Positions 27,520 through 38,144 of a DNA stretch of 64,000 bases are shown one piece after another (position 1 is the stretch's first letter; each line of letters begins with the position of its first letter). Source of the DNA: Methyloprofundus sedimenti (lineage in GTDB: Bacteria; Pseudomonadota; Gammaproteobacteria; Methylococcales; Methylomonadaceae). A program made the position numbers and the translations under genes. The DNA is taken from contig NZ_LPUF01000004.1 of NCBI RefSeq assembly GCF_002072955.1, forward strand, positions 1 through 64,000, in the 5' to 3' direction. The notes below the pieces were generated by a model. The model did no database searches, was not told where the DNA came from, and worked only from the letters and a program-made list of their open reading frames with translations.

Positions 27520-28557
27520 ATGGATATTGCCGAATTACTCGCGTTTTCTGTTAAAAATGGTGCCTCGGATTTACATTTATCTTCGGGCCTTCCCCCGATG
27601 ATACGAGTTGATGGCGATATTCGTCGCGTTAATATCGATGCTTTCGATCATAAACAGGTGCATGAGCTTATTTATGACATTATGAATGATAAGCAACGGC
27701 GTGATTATGAAGAGTTTTTTGAAACAGATTTCTCTTTTGCTTTACCCGGTTTAGCCAGGTTCCGTGTTAATGCCTTTAATCAGGAACGCGGCGCAGCTGC
27801 TGTATTTCGAACAATTCCTTCAGAAATCTCCTCTCTGGAAGATCTGGATGCACCGAAGTTTTTTACGACACTCACTGAAAAATCTCGTGGCCTAATTTTG
27901 GTTACTGGCCCAACAGGCTCAGGGAAATCAACGACTTTAGCGGCCATGATTAATCATATTAATCTTAACCGTTATGAGCATATTCTAACCATTGAAGACC
28001 CGATTGAATTTTTGCACACCAGCCAAAAATGTCTAATCAACCAACGAGAAGTGCATAGAGATACACAAAGTTTTAATGCTGCTTTAAGATCAGCACTGCG
28101 CGAAGATCCTGATATTATATTGGTCGGAGAGATGCGCGATATAGAAACAATACGTCTTGCACTAACTGCCGCCGAAACAGGCCATCTGGTTTTTGGCACT
28201 TTACATACCACATCGGCCGCAAAAACCATTGACCGTATTATTGACGTTTTTCCAGCTGCTGAAAAAGAAATGATTCGCTCGATGCTATCTGAGTCACTGC
28301 AAGCAGTTATCTCACAAACTTTATTAAAACGAATAGGTGGCGGACGTATCGCTGCCCATGAAATTATGGTCGGCACTCCTGCGATTCGAAATTTGATTCG
28401 TGAAGCCAAAGTCGCACAGATGTATTCCGCCATTCAGACAGGCCGCCGTGACGGAATGCAGACTCTGGATCAGAATCTAAAAGATTTAACTGATTCGGGA
28501 AAAATCACTTCTAAAGCAGCCATGTCTAAAGCCGTTAGTAAAGAAATGTTTCGTTAA
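27520..28557 (+). CDS. pilT: Type IV pilus retraction ATPase PilT
   Basis: A 345-residue cytoplasmic hexameric motor that depolymerises type IV pili. An N-terminal PAS-like domain (MDIAELLAFSVKNGASDLHLSSGLPPMIRVDG) is followed by the RecA-like ATPase: Walker A GPTGSGKSTTLAAM near residue 130, Asp box LTIEDPIEFLH, Walker B DIILVGEMRD and the His box TGHLVFGTLHTTSA. The C-terminal AIRNLIREAK matches the conserved AIRNLIRE motif needed for retraction. CTGGAGTCTCA precedes the start. pilU follows 14 bases downstream. Confidence 0.95.
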   Translation: MDIAELLAFSVKNGASDLHLSSGLPPMIRVDGDIRRVNIDAFDHKQVHELIYDIMNDKQRRDYEEFFETDFSFALPGLARFRVNAFNQERGAAAVFRTIPSEISSLEDLDAPKFFTTLTEKSRGLILVTGPTGSGKSTTLAAMINHINLNRYEHILTIEDPIEFLHTSQKCLINQREVHRDTQSFNAALRSALREDPDIILVGEMRDIETIRLALTAAETGHLVFGTLHTTSAAKTIDRIIDVFPAAEKEMIRSMLSESLQAVISQTLLKRIGGGRIAAHEIMVGTPAIRNLIREAKVAQMYSAIQTGRRDGMQTLDQNLKDLTDSGKITSKAAMSKAVSKEMFR

Positions 28558-28571
28558 ACAAGGTGAACAAT

Positions 28572-29708
28572 ATGGATTTTGATAAGTTATTAGCATTAAT
28601 GTGCACACAAAAAGCATCTGATTTATTTATTACTGCAGAGCGTCCCCCTGCTTTAAAAATTGACGGTAAAATTGTAGATGTCTCAAAAACACCACTAACT
28701 GAAGAACAATCTTTACAGATAGTAAAAAGTATCATGACGCAACGCCAACGCGATGATTTTGAAAATACCAAAGAATGCAATTTTGCTATCAGCCGCAAAG
28801 GACTAGGGCGCTTCAGGGTCAGTGCCTTCACCCAAAGAGACGCTGCTGGCATGGTTCTAAGGCGTATAGAAACTGAGATTCCAGACTCAGAAAGCTTACA
28901 TCTTCCAGATACCTTAAAAGCTGTCATTATGGAAAATCGCGGCCTGGTTCTTTTTGTCGGTGCCACCGGTACCGGTAAATCGACATCATTAGCTTCTTTA
29001 ATTAAGTACCGTAATCAGAACAGCTCCGGGCATATTATTACCATTGAGGATCCTATCGAATTTGTACACCCACATTTAGGCTGCATTGTTACTCAACGTG
29101 AAGTGGGCATGGACACTGAATCCTATGAGGTTGCCTTAAAAAACACCCTCCGTCAGGCTCCTAATGTTATTCTTATTGGTGAAATTCGTACCCGTGAAAC
29201 CATGATGCATGCCTTAGCCTTTGCCGAGACTGGTCATTTATGCCTATCTACCTTACACGCAAATAATGCAAACCAGGCGATTGATCGCATTCTGCATTTT
29301 TTTCCTGAAGATATGCATAATCAGATTTTCATGGATCTATCTCTTAATTTAAAAGCAATTATCGCTCAACAACTGGTTGCGCGGGCAGATGGCAAAGGCC
29401 GCTATCCTGTCATGGAGATTCTGTTAGGTACACCACTAGTTTCTGACATTATACGCAAAGGTGAGGTACATAAATTAAAAGAACTGATGAAATCTTCCCG
29501 AGAGTTAGGTATGCAAACCTTTGATCAGGCTCTTTATGATTTATATACTCAAGGGAAAATTAGTTACGATGATGCGATTAATGCAGCTGATTCTAAAAAT
29601 GAAGTCCGCTTGATGATTAAACTAGGGGCAGATAATGATTTCTCTGCTGGAGACGAGGAAATAAGCTTATCTAATATTGATGAGGAGGGTGGAAACCTTC
29701 GGTTTTAG
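28572..29708 (+). CDS. pilU: PilT-dependent retraction ATPase PilU
   Basis: A 378-residue PilT paralogue that assists retraction. ATG 28572 is preferred because AAGGTGAACA precedes it; a GTG three codons upstream is open. Walker A GATGTGKSTSLAS, Asp box ITIEDPIEFVHPH, Walker B NVILIGEIRT and His box TGHLCLSTLHANNANQA are all present. The C-terminal extension, acidic and ending SNIDEEGGNLRF, is typical of PilU and absent from PilT. It forms an operon with pilT. Confidence 0.94.
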   Translation: MDFDKLLALMCTQKASDLFITAERPPALKIDGKIVDVSKTPLTEEQSLQIVKSIMTQRQRDDFENTKECNFAISRKGLGRFRVSAFTQRDAAGMVLRRIETEIPDSESLHLPDTLKAVIMENRGLVLFVGATGTGKSTSLASLIKYRNQNSSGHIITIEDPIEFVHPHLGCIVTQREVGMDTESYEVALKNTLRQAPNVILIGEIRTRETMMHALAFAETGHLCLSTLHANNANQAIDRILHFFPEDMHNQIFMDLSLNLKAIIAQQLVARADGKGRYPVMEILLGTPLVSDIIRKGEVHKLKELMKSSRELGMQTFDQALYDLYTQGKISYDDAINAADSKNEVRLMIKLGADNDFSAGDEEISLSNIDEEGGNLRF

Positions 29709-29776
29709 GCAAAATATAAGCCTGTGAAGTGCTAAATTTCTTCAGTGATATGCTTGAATCTTGATTAGGATTGACA

Positions 29777-29799
29777 AAGCGGACCAAAGCCCGTTTTAC
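29777..29799 (-). repeat. 3'-end palindrome, copy D (after trmL)
   Basis: AAGCGGACCAAAGCCCGTTTT, a degenerate copy of AGCGGAC-TAAA-GTCCGCT, ending 3 bases from the trmL stop codon. Confidence 0.5.
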
Positions 29800-29802
29800 G
29801 TA

Positions 29803-30258
29803 TCAAACAAAACCTTGCTGACGCCATGCTTCATAGATTGTTACAGCCACAGTATTAGACAAATTCAGACTTCGGCTTTCCGGCAACATTGGTAAGCGAA
29901 GTCGTTGCTGCTCAGGTAAAGCATTTAAAATACTGTCAGGTAGACCTCGTGTCTCAGGACCAAACATCAAAACATCATCTGGAAGAAATGTAGCGTCAGC
30001 ATAACATTGCTTAGCTTTAGTGGTCAGGGCATAAATTTTGGCATATTGCTCATGGTTTAAAAAAGCGTCAATATCTGCATGTACTTTTATATCAGCCCAC
30101 TCATGATAGTCCAACCCAGCTCTGCGCAATTTCTTGTCGTCCAGTTCAAACCCTAAGGGTTGAATTAAATGTAATTTAGCACCTGTATTGGCACAAAGAC
30201 GAATAATATTACCGGTATTGGCGGGTATTTCTGGCTCAAAAAGAACAATATTAAACAT
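29803..30258 (-). CDS. trmL: tRNA (cytidine(34)-2'-O)-methyltransferase TrmL
   Basis: A 151-residue SPOUT-fold enzyme that 2'-O-methylates the wobble base of certain leucine tRNAs. The start [20 protein letters not shown] is diagnostic. The SAM-binding trefoil knot is visible in [12 protein letters not shown] and in [19 protein letters not shown] near the C-terminus. Length is typical. It is convergent with pilU and has its own leader; the glgP terminator lies just upstream. Confidence 0.95.
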   Translation of the reverse strand: MFNIVLFEPEIPANTGNIIRLCANTGAKLHLIQPLGFELDDKKLRRAGLDYHEWADIKVHADIDAFLNHEQYAKIYALTTKAKQCYADATFLPDDVLMFGPETRGLPDSILNALPEQQRLRLPMLPESRSLNLSNTVAVTIYEAWRQQGFV

Positions 30259-30294
30259 TTACAACCCATCTAAGCGACTAGTTTTCAGACAAAA

Positions 30295-30328
30295 AAGCCC
30301 AATGTATTGATTAAAATACATTGGGCTT
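30295..30328 (-). terminator. Rho-independent terminator of glgP
   Basis: AAGCCCAATGTATT (30295-30308) pairs perfectly with AATACATTGGGCTT (30315-30328). On the minus strand the hairpin lies 27 bases after the glgP stop and runs into six Us (30291-30296). Confidence 0.85.
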
Positions 30329-30354
30329 AAATATGTAACCGAAGTAACTGTTAT

Positions 30355-32856
30355 CTATTTAACAGCGATTGCCTGCAGATTCCAGATTTCATCGCTATAA
30401 CTTTGAATAGTGCGGTCCGTGGAGAATTTACCACTATTAGCAGTATTCATAATACTCATACGCGTCCAGCGTTCTTTATCCTGATAAGCTTCTTCAACCA
30501 GCTTTTGAGCATCCACAAAACTACGAAAATCTGCAATAGTCATCCACAGGTCATCCGAACTCTTAATAGAACTAATGACATCATCAAAAATACCTGGCTC
30601 ACATTGGTTAAAATGCCCACTCTCAAGCAAGTGCATGACACGTTGCAAATCTTCATCCTGCTCAATAATTCCCATTGGGTTGTACTGATGACGCATTTCT
30701 TCAACTTCAGATTCAGTTAAGCCAAATAAGAAGAAATTATCATCACCCACTTCTTCCCGAATTTCTATATTAGCACCATCCAGCGTACCAATAGTTATCG
30801 CGCCATTCATCATAAATTTCATATTACCGGTACCAGATGCCTCCTTACCTGCGGTAGAAATTTGTTCAGATAAATCGGCTCCAGGACATATTTTTTCCAT
30901 TGCTGAAACACAATAATTCGGCATAAAAACTAACTTTAATTTTTCACCAACATCTGGATCAGCATTAATTATTTCAGCAACATTATTAATGAGCTTAATA
31001 ATACGCTTCGCCATGTAATAACCAGGAGCAGCCTTACCACCAATCAACACACAACGATCTGTCCAGTTTGCAGTATCTCCGCGTTTGATACGGTCATACA
31101 GATGTATCACATGCAACACATTTAATAACTGACGTTTATATTCATGGAAGCGTTTTACCTGAACATCAAATAATGCATTTACATTAAGATCGAGATTATG
31201 CTCGGTTTTTTTGAAATTAATTAACTTTTGTTTGGAGCTTTGTTGTAATTCATACCATTTTTTACAAAATTTCTTATCGTCAAGAAAATTTTCTAATTTT
31301 TGCAATTCAGATAAGTCAGTAATCCATTTATCACCTATTGTCTCAGTAATAAACTCTGCCAGATCAGGATTACAAGCAGCCAACCAACGCCGGGGTGTTA
31401 CTCCATTGGTTTTATTATTAAATTTTTCTGGCCATAATTCATAGAAATCTTTAAATAAACCTTCTTGCAATAACTTCGAATGTAACTCAGCTACACCATT
31501 AACAGAAAAACTACCCACAATCGCAAGATATGCCATTCTAACATGCTTGTTTCCATGCCCTTCTTCAATCAGGGACATACGAGCCAAACGGTCAGTATCT
31601 GCAGGCCAGCGTGTAGATACCTCAGCCAAGAAATGTGCATTTATTTCAAAAATAATTTCCATTACTCTCGGCAACAAACGCTCAAATAAACTAACTGACC
31701 ATCTTTCTAATGCTTCAGGCAATAAAGTATGGTTTGTATAGGCCATAGTTTTTTGGGTTATAGCCCAGGCTTCAGACCATTTTAAATCATGATTATCAAT
31801 CAACAGGCGCATTAATTCAGCTACCGCGACACTCGGGTGTGTATCATTTAATTGAAAACAATTTTTTTCGGCAAAGTGGGTAAAATCATTCCCATGACGC
31901 CCTACCCAGTTGGCAACGATATCTTGTAAACTTGCTGATGCCAATAGGTACTGCTGCTGTAAGCGTAATGCCTTACCATTTTCATTTGCGTCATTAGGAT
32001 AAAGCACCATGCTAATATTTTCTGCGCTATTTTTTGCAGCAACAGATTCAGCGTACGCTCCAGCATTAAATTCATCTAATTTAAATTCTTCCGTAGCTGT
32101 AGCCTTCCATAAGCGCAAGGTATTTACCGTGCCATTTTGATAGCCAGGAATCGGCGTATCATATGGTACCGCCAATATATCGTGCGTATCAACGCACATC
32201 CTTTTCTTATTACCCTTGTCATCTATGACTTCTACTACCTTACCGCCAAACTGAATCCGGTTTGTGTATTCAGGCCGTTCTATTTCCCATACATTGCCAT
32301 TTTTCAGCCAGTGATCAGGACGCTCAACCTGTTCGCCGTTAATGATAGCCTGCGTAAACATTCCGTATTCATAACGTAATCCATAACCGGTAACAGGCAG
32401 CTGTAGAGTAGCACAACTATCAATAAAGCATGCAGCCAGGCGCCCCAAACCCCCATTACCTAAACCAGCATCAGGCTCGCTTTCAATTAATTCTTCAATA
32501 TTCAGACCTAAATCATACATGGCCTGCGTTACCTCATCAGTAACACCCAAATTTAACATGGCATTGCTAAGTGTACGCCCCATTAAAAATTCCATAGATA
32601 GATAGTAGGCTTTTTTACAATCTGTCTCTCTATAGGTATTGTATGTATCTTTCCAGCGCTCCACTAAACGATCACTTATTGCTAATGATAAAGCTTCATA
32701 AGCGTAATGCGGCGAACGACAATTCTGATCCCGACCTAAACGATGACTATAATAACGTTTAAAGTCAACAATAAAATCATTTTTTACTAACCCTAATTTT
32801 GGCAATTCAGTTATGCTAGAACAAGGGTTACTTTTTTTAAAAATATTATTTGGCAT
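30355..32856 (-). CDS. glgP: Glycogen phosphorylase
   Basis: An 833-residue PLP enzyme releasing glucose-1-phosphate from glycogen. ATG 32856 (MPNNIFKKSNPC) is preferred: the frame opens 36 codons earlier, but that stretch does not resemble the family N-terminus. Landmarks are YYLSMEFLMGRTL, GNGGLGRLAACFIDS, RRWLAACNP, VKRFHEYKRQLLN and the PLP-lysine box EASGTGNMKFMMNGAITIG. The presence suggests glycogen storage, usual in type I methanotrophs. It has its own terminator and lies 118 bases downstream of secA. Confidence 0.93.
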   Translation of the reverse strand: MPNNIFKKSNPCSSITELPKLGLVKNDFIVDFKRYYSHRLGRDQNCRSPHYAYEALSLAISDRLVERWKDTYNTYRETDCKKAYYLSMEFLMGRTLSNAMLNLGVTDEVTQAMYDLGLNIEELIESEPDAGLGNGGLGRLAACFIDSCATLQLPVTGYGLRYEYGMFTQAIINGEQVERPDHWLKNGNVWEIERPEYTNRIQFGGKVVEVIDDKGNKKRMCVDTHDILAVPYDTPIPGYQNGTVNTLRLWKATATEEFKLDEFNAGAYAESVAAKNSAENISMVLYPNDANENGKALRLQQQYLLASASLQDIVANWVGRHGNDFTHFAEKNCFQLNDTHPSVAVAELMRLLIDNHDLKWSEAWAITQKTMAYTNHTLLPEALERWSVSLFERLLPRVMEIIFEINAHFLAEVSTRWPADTDRLARMSLIEEGHGNKHVRMAYLAIVGSFSVNGVAELHSKLLQEGLFKDFYELWPEKFNNKTNGVTPRRWLAACNPDLAEFITETIGDKWITDLSELQKLENFLDDKKFCKKWYELQQSSKQKLINFKKTEHNLDLNVNALFDVQVKRFHEYKRQLLNVLHVIHLYDRIKRGDTANWTDRCVLIGGKAAPGYYMAKRIIKLINNVAEIINADPDVGEKLKLVFMPNYCVSAMEKICPGADLSEQISTAGKEASGTGNMKFMMNGAITIGTLDGANIEIREEVGDDNFFLFGLTESEVEEMRHQYNPMGIIEQDEDLQRVMHLLESGHFNQCEPGIFDDVISSIKSSDDLWMTIADFRSFVDAQKLVEEAYQDKERWTRMSIMNTANSGKFSTDRTIQSYSDEIWNLQAIAVK

Positions 32857-32974
32857 TATTTTGTACAGGATAAAATTTAATTTTTTAATGTTCTTTAGGG
32901 GAGTGCTTTTGGTAAACTGAAAATGCCATGAACTAGCGTTCATAGCAACGATTTTAACTAGCAAACTTTAGACC

Positions 32975-35725
32975 TTACAATTTACCATGACATTGCTTAT
33001 ATTTCTTCCCTGATCCACATGGGCATGGTTCATTACGACCTACTTTCCTATCTTCTCGAACAAATGGCGTTTCTATTTCATCCGACGGGTTTTGTTCGTG
33101 ACCGTCTCCCTGACTGTCAACTGACTCTGCAATTCCACTATCCGCATCCGCATGTTCAAAATGCATTTCCTGAGGCGCTTGACGTTGCTCATCAATTGCA
33201 TCTATATCTTCTTGTTTTGTCACTTTCACTTTAGCTAAAATGCTAACTACTTCATATTTAATTTGATCCAATAAACCAGAAAACATTGCAAAAGCTTCAC
33301 GTTTATACTCCTGTTTCGGATCTTTTTGTGCGTAGCCTCTGAAATGAATCCCTTGTCGTAGACTATCCATGGCAGCCAAATGCTCTTTCCAGCTATTATC
33401 CAAGACTTGAAGCATGACTGATTTTTCAAAATGACGCATAACATCAACTGATATTTGCTCTTCCTTTTCTGCATACTCTTTGGCGATAATATCTATAATT
33501 GCCGTACGCAAAGACTCTTCATGTAAGCTTGTATCATCCTTTAGCATTTTAGCAACGGGTATTTCTACCTCAAATTCATCTTTTAAATGCGCTTCTAATC
33601 CCGTAATATTCCATTGTTCTTCCATTGTTTTTGGAGGAATATACTTAGTAATAACATCATTAATAACATCTTCGCGTATAACTTCAATAATATCGCTAAT
33701 ATCATCAGATGCCATTAATTCATCACGTTGCTTATAAACTACTTTCCGCTGATCGTTTGCGACATCATCATAAGCAAGGACTTCTTTACGTTGATCGAAG
33801 TTTCTTCCTTCAACTTTTTTCTGCGCGTTTTCGATTGATCGCGTTACCCATGGATGTTCAATCGCCTCACCCTCTTCCATACCGAGTTTTTTCATTAAAC
33901 CCGCAACTCGATCGGAAGCAAAGATGCGCATTAAATCATCTTCTAATGATAAATAAAAACGTGTAGAACCAGCATCTCCCTGCCGACCTGAACGTCCACG
34001 CAATTGATTATCAATTCTTCGCGACTCATGTCGCTCTGAACCAATAACGTGCAATCCGCCACTTTCTTTTACTCGTTCATGTCGGTCTTGCCAGTCTTTT
34101 TTGACTTTATTAATTTCTGCTTCCGATGCATTTTCACCTAAGGCCATGATTTGAGCATCTAAATTACCACCCAGAACAATATCCGTTCCTCGACCCGCCA
34201 TATTAGTCGCAATTGTTATCGCTCCGGGCATTCCTGCCTGCTCTATTATATGAGCTTCACGTTCATGCTGTTTTGCATTAAGTACTTCGTGCTTTATTTT
34301 AGCGTTATCCAGTATATTCGAGATTAATTCTGAATTTTCAACGGATGTTGTTCCAACTAATACTGGCTGTCCTCTTTTAACACAATCCTTAATATCTTCA
34401 GTAATTGCAAGATATTTTTCTTTAGCTGTCAAGTAAATCAAATCACCTTTATCATCTCTTAGCATAGGTCTGTGGGTTGGTATTACAACCACTTCAAGAC
34501 CATATATTTTATTCAATTCAAATGATTCAGTGTCTGCAGTACCTGTCATCCCTGATAACTTTTCATATAATCTGAAATAGTTTTGAAAAGTGATAGATGC
34601 TAAAGTCTGGTTTTCATCTTGTATTTTTACACCTTCCTTAGCCTCCATAGCTTGATGCAGGCCTTCTGACCAACGACGTCCCGGCATAATTCGGCCAGTG
34701 TACTCATCAACAATGATTACTTCATTATTTTGTACTATATAATCCACATCACGGTGAAACAATGTATGCGCCCTTAATGACGCATTCAAATAGTGCATAA
34801 GCCTAATGTTGGCAGGCTCATATAAACTCGCACCCTCTGCTAATAAACCATGCTCTACCAGCAACTCCTCTATGTGCATATGACCAGCTTCAGTAAGATG
34901 CAACTGCCTGGATTTTTCATCAACGGTAAAATCACCAGAACCCTGCTCTTCTCCTTCTTTCTCGCCTTCTAGCCGTTCAACTTTTTTTAAAAAAGGAACG
35001 ATTGCATTGGTTTTCTCATAGTTTTCTGTACTATCTTCAACAGGCCCTGAAATAATTAATGGCGTTCTTGCCTCGTCAATTAGAATCGAATCAACTTCAT
35101 CAACTATGCCAAAATAAAGATCTCTTTGTACCTTTTGGTCAAGACTAAATGCCATATTATCGCGCAAATAATCAAATCCAAATTCGTTATTTGTACCGTA
35201 TGTTATATCAGCTGCGTAAGCAGCTTTACGTTGCGCATGATCTAAATCACTAATGATGACGCCCGTAGTTAATCCAAGAAAAGAATACAATTGCCCCATC
35301 CAGGCTGAATCCCTTGCTGCCAGGTAATCATTTACTGTAACAACATGAACGCCTTTTCCAGGAAGCGCATTTAAATAGGCAGCCAAAGTTGCCATTAATG
35401 TCTTTCCTTCCCCGGTTTTCATCTCTGCAATCTTACCGTCGTTTAATACCATACCACCAATAAGTTGCACATCGAAATGGCGCATATCAAATACGCGAGA
35501 TGAGGCTTCTCTGACAGTTGCAAATGCTTCCGGAATTAAACTATCTAACTTTTCGCCATCTCTTAAGCGAACTCTAAATTCTTTCGTTTTTGCTTGTAGC
35601 TCTGCATCTGTTAATTTTGCAAATTCTTCAGCTAATTTATTAACTGACGATACTAATTTTCTTTTCTTTTTAATTAAACGATCGTTACGACTACCAACAA
35701 CAAATTTAACAAGCTTACCTAGCAT
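32975..35725 (-). CDS. secA: Preprotein translocase subunit SecA
   Basis: A 916-residue motor ATPase that drives proteins through SecYEG. Order: NBD1 with Walker [12 protein letters not shown] near residue 105 and [19 protein letters not shown]; the preprotein cross-linking domain; NBD2 with [14 protein letters not shown] and the [11 protein letters not shown] motif; helical wing and scaffold; an acidic linker; and the C-terminal zinc motif [20 protein letters not shown], which binds SecB. Nothing is missing. Single gene with a short leader, next to the pmo terminator. Confidence 0.96.
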   Translation of the reverse strand: MLGKLVKFVVGSRNDRLIKKKRKLVSSVNKLAEEFAKLTDAELQAKTKEFRVRLRDGEKLDSLIPEAFATVREASSRVFDMRHFDVQLIGGMVLNDGKIAEMKTGEGKTLMATLAAYLNALPGKGVHVVTVNDYLAARDSAWMGQLYSFLGLTTGVIISDLDHAQRKAAYAADITYGTNNEFGFDYLRDNMAFSLDQKVQRDLYFGIVDEVDSILIDEARTPLIISGPVEDSTENYEKTNAIVPFLKKVERLEGEKEGEEQGSGDFTVDEKSRQLHLTEAGHMHIEELLVEHGLLAEGASLYEPANIRLMHYLNASLRAHTLFHRDVDYIVQNNEVIIVDEYTGRIMPGRRWSEGLHQAMEAKEGVKIQDENQTLASITFQNYFRLYEKLSGMTGTADTESFELNKIYGLEVVVIPTHRPMLRDDKGDLIYLTAKEKYLAITEDIKDCVKRGQPVLVGTTSVENSELISNILDNAKIKHEVLNAKQHEREAHIIEQAGMPGAITIATNMAGRGTDIVLGGNLDAQIMALGENASEAEINKVKKDWQDRHERVKESGGLHVIGSERHESRRIDNQLRGRSGRQGDAGSTRFYLSLEDDLMRIFASDRVAGLMKKLGMEEGEAIEHPWVTRSIENAQKKVEGRNFDQRKEVLAYDDVANDQRKVVYKQRDELMASDDISDIIEVIREDVINDVITKYIPPKTMEEQWNITGLEAHLKDEFEVEIPVAKMLKDDTSLHEESLRTAIIDIIAKEYAEKEEQISVDVMRHFEKSVMLQVLDNSWKEHLAAMDSLRQGIHFRGYAQKDPKQEYKREAFAMFSGLLDQIKYEVVSILAKVKVTKQEDIDAIDEQRQAPQEMHFEHADADSGIAESVDSQGDGHEQNPSDEIETPFVREDRKVGRNEPCPCGSGKKYKQCHGKL

Positions 35726-35872
35726 CCTTTTTACCCAGTGTGTATTCTTAATGAGACTTATAACTTTGCAATTATAACCTGTTTATGCCATAGCGAACAC
35801 AAACAATGCTTTTTTTAATCTGTTTTTTTATGTTTCACATCTTTTATCTGCCTTGAACAGAACATTGCAGAC

Positions 35873-35906
35873 AAAAAAAAGCCCCTGTTACTTGCGTAAC
35901 AGGGGC
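35873..35906 (-). terminator. Rho-independent terminator of pmoCAB
   Basis: GCCCCTGTTAC (35881-35891) pairs perfectly with GTAACAGGGGC (35896-35906) around a TTGC loop. Read on the minus strand it is followed by eight Us (35873-35880), 45 bases after the pmoB stop. Confidence 0.93.
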
Positions 35907-35951
35907 CTGTACTTCTAATTCCTACTTAGTATTAACCAAGTATTCTATTCA

Positions 35952-37196
35952 TTAAATGAATGTTGGAATTAATGGAGCATCTACCATAATCATTTGACGG
36001 TTACCTTCTTCATCGAAGAAGAATAATAAGCCAGCAAAACGACTATCTGGATCATAGATCAAATCAGCTAAACGGTAAACTTCCCATGCTGCATCAGAAG
36101 CTGTTACTTCAACAGTTCTAGTCTCACCAGGAGCTAGAGGGCTGTTATCAGAAACAGTTAAGCCTTCTTCAGCTAAAAGATCATCAGGATAACCTGTTTC
36201 ATCTTCTAATACATCAGGATCTAGGAAACGTACAGATGCAGTCATGAACTCACCTAAACGAACCGCAGAATCACCATTATTAGTAATAGTCAAAGTCATT
36301 TGCATAGCACGACCCGGAACACGGTAGCTTGCATCTTCAACGACTACAGATATAGAAGTCTCTGGTAATTCAACTGGAACCATACCTCGCATCAAACCCG
36401 CTTGCAAAGGAGTTGTAATAGGGTATTTCTCATTTGTAGTACCCATAGACATCATTACAAGACCCATAGTACCAACTGCAAATGCGATAGCAACTTTCTT
36501 ATCACCAGAACTGATTAGCGTATCTGCTTTACCAGAAGTAATAGCGATGTGACGTGGAATAAACATAGGACGTTTAAACCAGAACAACAACCATGCTAAA
36601 CCGATACCCATCCATAATGCATGCCAGAAATATACGTTATCTAAAGCGTAATCTTCAAGGTCAATTACATCACCAGTTAATGTAGTTAAAGGATTTGTGA
36701 AGTCACCCATAGAACCAGTAATAGTTACCCATTTACCTGGACCAATGATTGGACCACCGCCTTCAACATTCATCATAGTATGAACGTGCCAGTCACCTGG
36801 ACGACGTGCTTTTAACAATACTTTAAAGTCATAAGTACTACCAAGTTCAAGTGAAACTGAACGAGGTACTAATTGACCACCGATCCAAGAACCTGCGCGA
36901 ATAAATACAGGTCCAGGAATACCAATGTTCAAAAATGCTACATCTGGCTTATCAACAGTTTCAGGCCATCCAGCGAAAACGTGGAATTTACCAGAAATTA
37001 TTACAGTTTCGTTAACCGCAACCTCATCTTTAGACCAGTTAAGGTCAAACCAGTGAATAGTACGCATACGCATAAACGCTGCTTGAGACTTTTCACCATG
37101 TGCAGATGCTGTAGGCGTGTAGAACATCGCAGATGTTACAGCCAAAAGCAATGCGACAAATGATAGTTTAGCTATCTTGTCTTTTATTGTTTTCAT
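35952..37196 (-). CDS. pmoB: Particulate methane monooxygenase subunit B
   Basis: A 414-residue subunit with two periplasmic cupredoxin domains and two transmembrane helices (residues about 188-205 and 235-255). The signal peptide ends at TASA, giving the mature N-terminus His33 (HGEKSQAA). Copper ligands described in the Methylococcus enzyme fall at identical positions: His33, His48 (RTIHWF), His72 (KFHVF), and His137/His139 in RRPGDWHVHTMMNV. The C-terminal cupredoxin ends MVDAPLIPTFI. It is the last gene of pmoCAB, 75 bases after pmoA, and is followed by a strong terminator. AGGAGATAT precedes the start. Confidence 0.98.
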   Translation of the reverse strand: MKTIKDKIAKLSFVALLLAVTSAMFYTPTASAHGEKSQAAFMRMRTIHWFDLNWSKDEVAVNETVIISGKFHVFAGWPETVDKPDVAFLNIGIPGPVFIRAGSWIGGQLVPRSVSLELGSTYDFKVLLKARRPGDWHVHTMMNVEGGGPIIGPGKWVTITGSMGDFTNPLTTLTGDVIDLEDYALDNVYFWHALWMGIGLAWLLFWFKRPMFIPRHIAITSGKADTLISSGDKKVAIAFAVGTMGLVMMSMGTTNEKYPITTPLQAGLMRGMVPVELPETSISVVVEDASYRVPGRAMQMTLTITNNGDSAVRLGEFMTASVRFLDPDVLEDETGYPDDLLAEEGLTVSDNSPLAPGETRTVEVTASDAAWEVYRLADLIYDPDSRFAGLLFFFDEEGNRQMIMVDAPLIPTFI

Positions 37197-37270
37197 ATAT
37201 CTCCTCCAAACTAGAGAAATTGATTTTCGTTTATCAATAAATAAAATATTTATTGCATTTTTAGTTATTA

Positions 37271-38020
37271 TTAAATCTGTGCAGGATCTACGAAGTCAGT
37301 TTTGTTAAACCAACGTCCGAAATAATGCCACAAGAAATATATGATAATACTAACGAAACCTGAGAAGAATGCAGATACTGGAGCAACATCTTTACCAAAT
37401 GTTCTTAGTGTTCCTTTCTCTACCATTCTGATGTATTCAGGAGTACCAGTACGTACGTAATGGTAACCTTGTAAATCAGCTAAAGTAAACATCATACCGT
37501 TATATTCAACAGGTACGTGTAAAGGAGCAATAATTGGCCAGTTACCTGGGTAGAACAATAGTCCATATGCTAAACCACCAACTACAGCTGTTAAAATAAA
37601 GCTGCCAGAAAGCATTAACACAACATCAAGAACGATTGCGCCAGGAACTAGGTTAGATGGGAATACGAAATTTACTGGGAAATAAGTCCAACCCCAGAAG
37701 TTTAAATAACGGTTAATCCACTCACCAATCATAAGAGCCATAACAGCTACTACCGCACCAAAAGGTAGACGGTAACGATACCAAAGCATCGATTGAACAG
37801 CAGCAGGAAAAGTAATTGAAACGATCGGCGCTACAGTTACCCATAAACGTCTATCTTTCCAATCTGTCCAGAAATCCCAGTCACCACCAGTTAACATGTA
37901 GTGAATATGATATCCACCAAGTACAGCAGTGAACAGTGTAAATAGAATCATCCAGTCCAACGCACGTGAAACTTGTACAGCTTCAGCACGTGAACGTACA
38001 GCTGATTGAGATGCACTCAT
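37271..38020 (-). CDS. pmoA: Particulate methane monooxygenase subunit A
   Basis: A 249-residue integral membrane subunit from ATG 38020, preceded by TTGGAGGTAAGCTA; the frame is open 19 codons further upstream but lacks family similarity there. The opening MSASQSAVRSRAEAVQVSRA and the primer-site region GGDWDFWTDWKDRRLWVTV are diagnostic of gammaproteobacterial pmoA. The conserved WGWTYFPVNFVFPSN and PLHVPVEYNGM segments are also present. It has about seven helices. This is the standard phylogenetic marker of methanotrophs, so it could place the organism. A hairpin in the pmoC-pmoA spacer may tune its level. Confidence 0.98.
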   Translation of the reverse strand: MSASQSAVRSRAEAVQVSRALDWMILFTLFTAVLGGYHIHYMLTGGDWDFWTDWKDRRLWVTVAPIVSITFPAAVQSMLWYRYRLPFGAVVAVMALMIGEWINRYLNFWGWTYFPVNFVFPSNLVPGAIVLDVVLMLSGSFILTAVVGGLAYGLLFYPGNWPIIAPLHVPVEYNGMMFTLADLQGYHYVRTGTPEYIRMVEKGTLRTFGKDVAPVSAFFSGFVSIIIYFLWHYFGRWFNKTDFVDPAQI

Positions 38021-38071
38021 TAGCTTACCTCCAAAAAATTTATTTTTATTTTCATTATCTCTCTTCAACCC

Positions 38072-38089
38072 CGCCATCGCAAGATGGCG
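38072..38089 (-). promoter_or_regulatory. Hairpin in the pmoC-pmoA intergenic mRNA
   Basis: CGCCATC (38072-38078) pairs with GATGGCG (38083-38089) around a GCAA tetraloop, 55 bases after the pmoC stop and about 50 before the pmoA start. A stable GNRA-loop hairpin at this spot could act as a processing or stability element. It has no U-tract, so it is not a full terminator. Confidence 0.6.
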
Positions 38090-38144
38090 AGGTAAGGAGA
38101 TAACAAGTTTTTTTACTACTATTATTTATAAAACTTACTTTATA

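Noticed and set aside
27972-28433. A 153-codon minus-strand frame inside pilT
   Set aside because: Antisense shadow of a well-supported gene.
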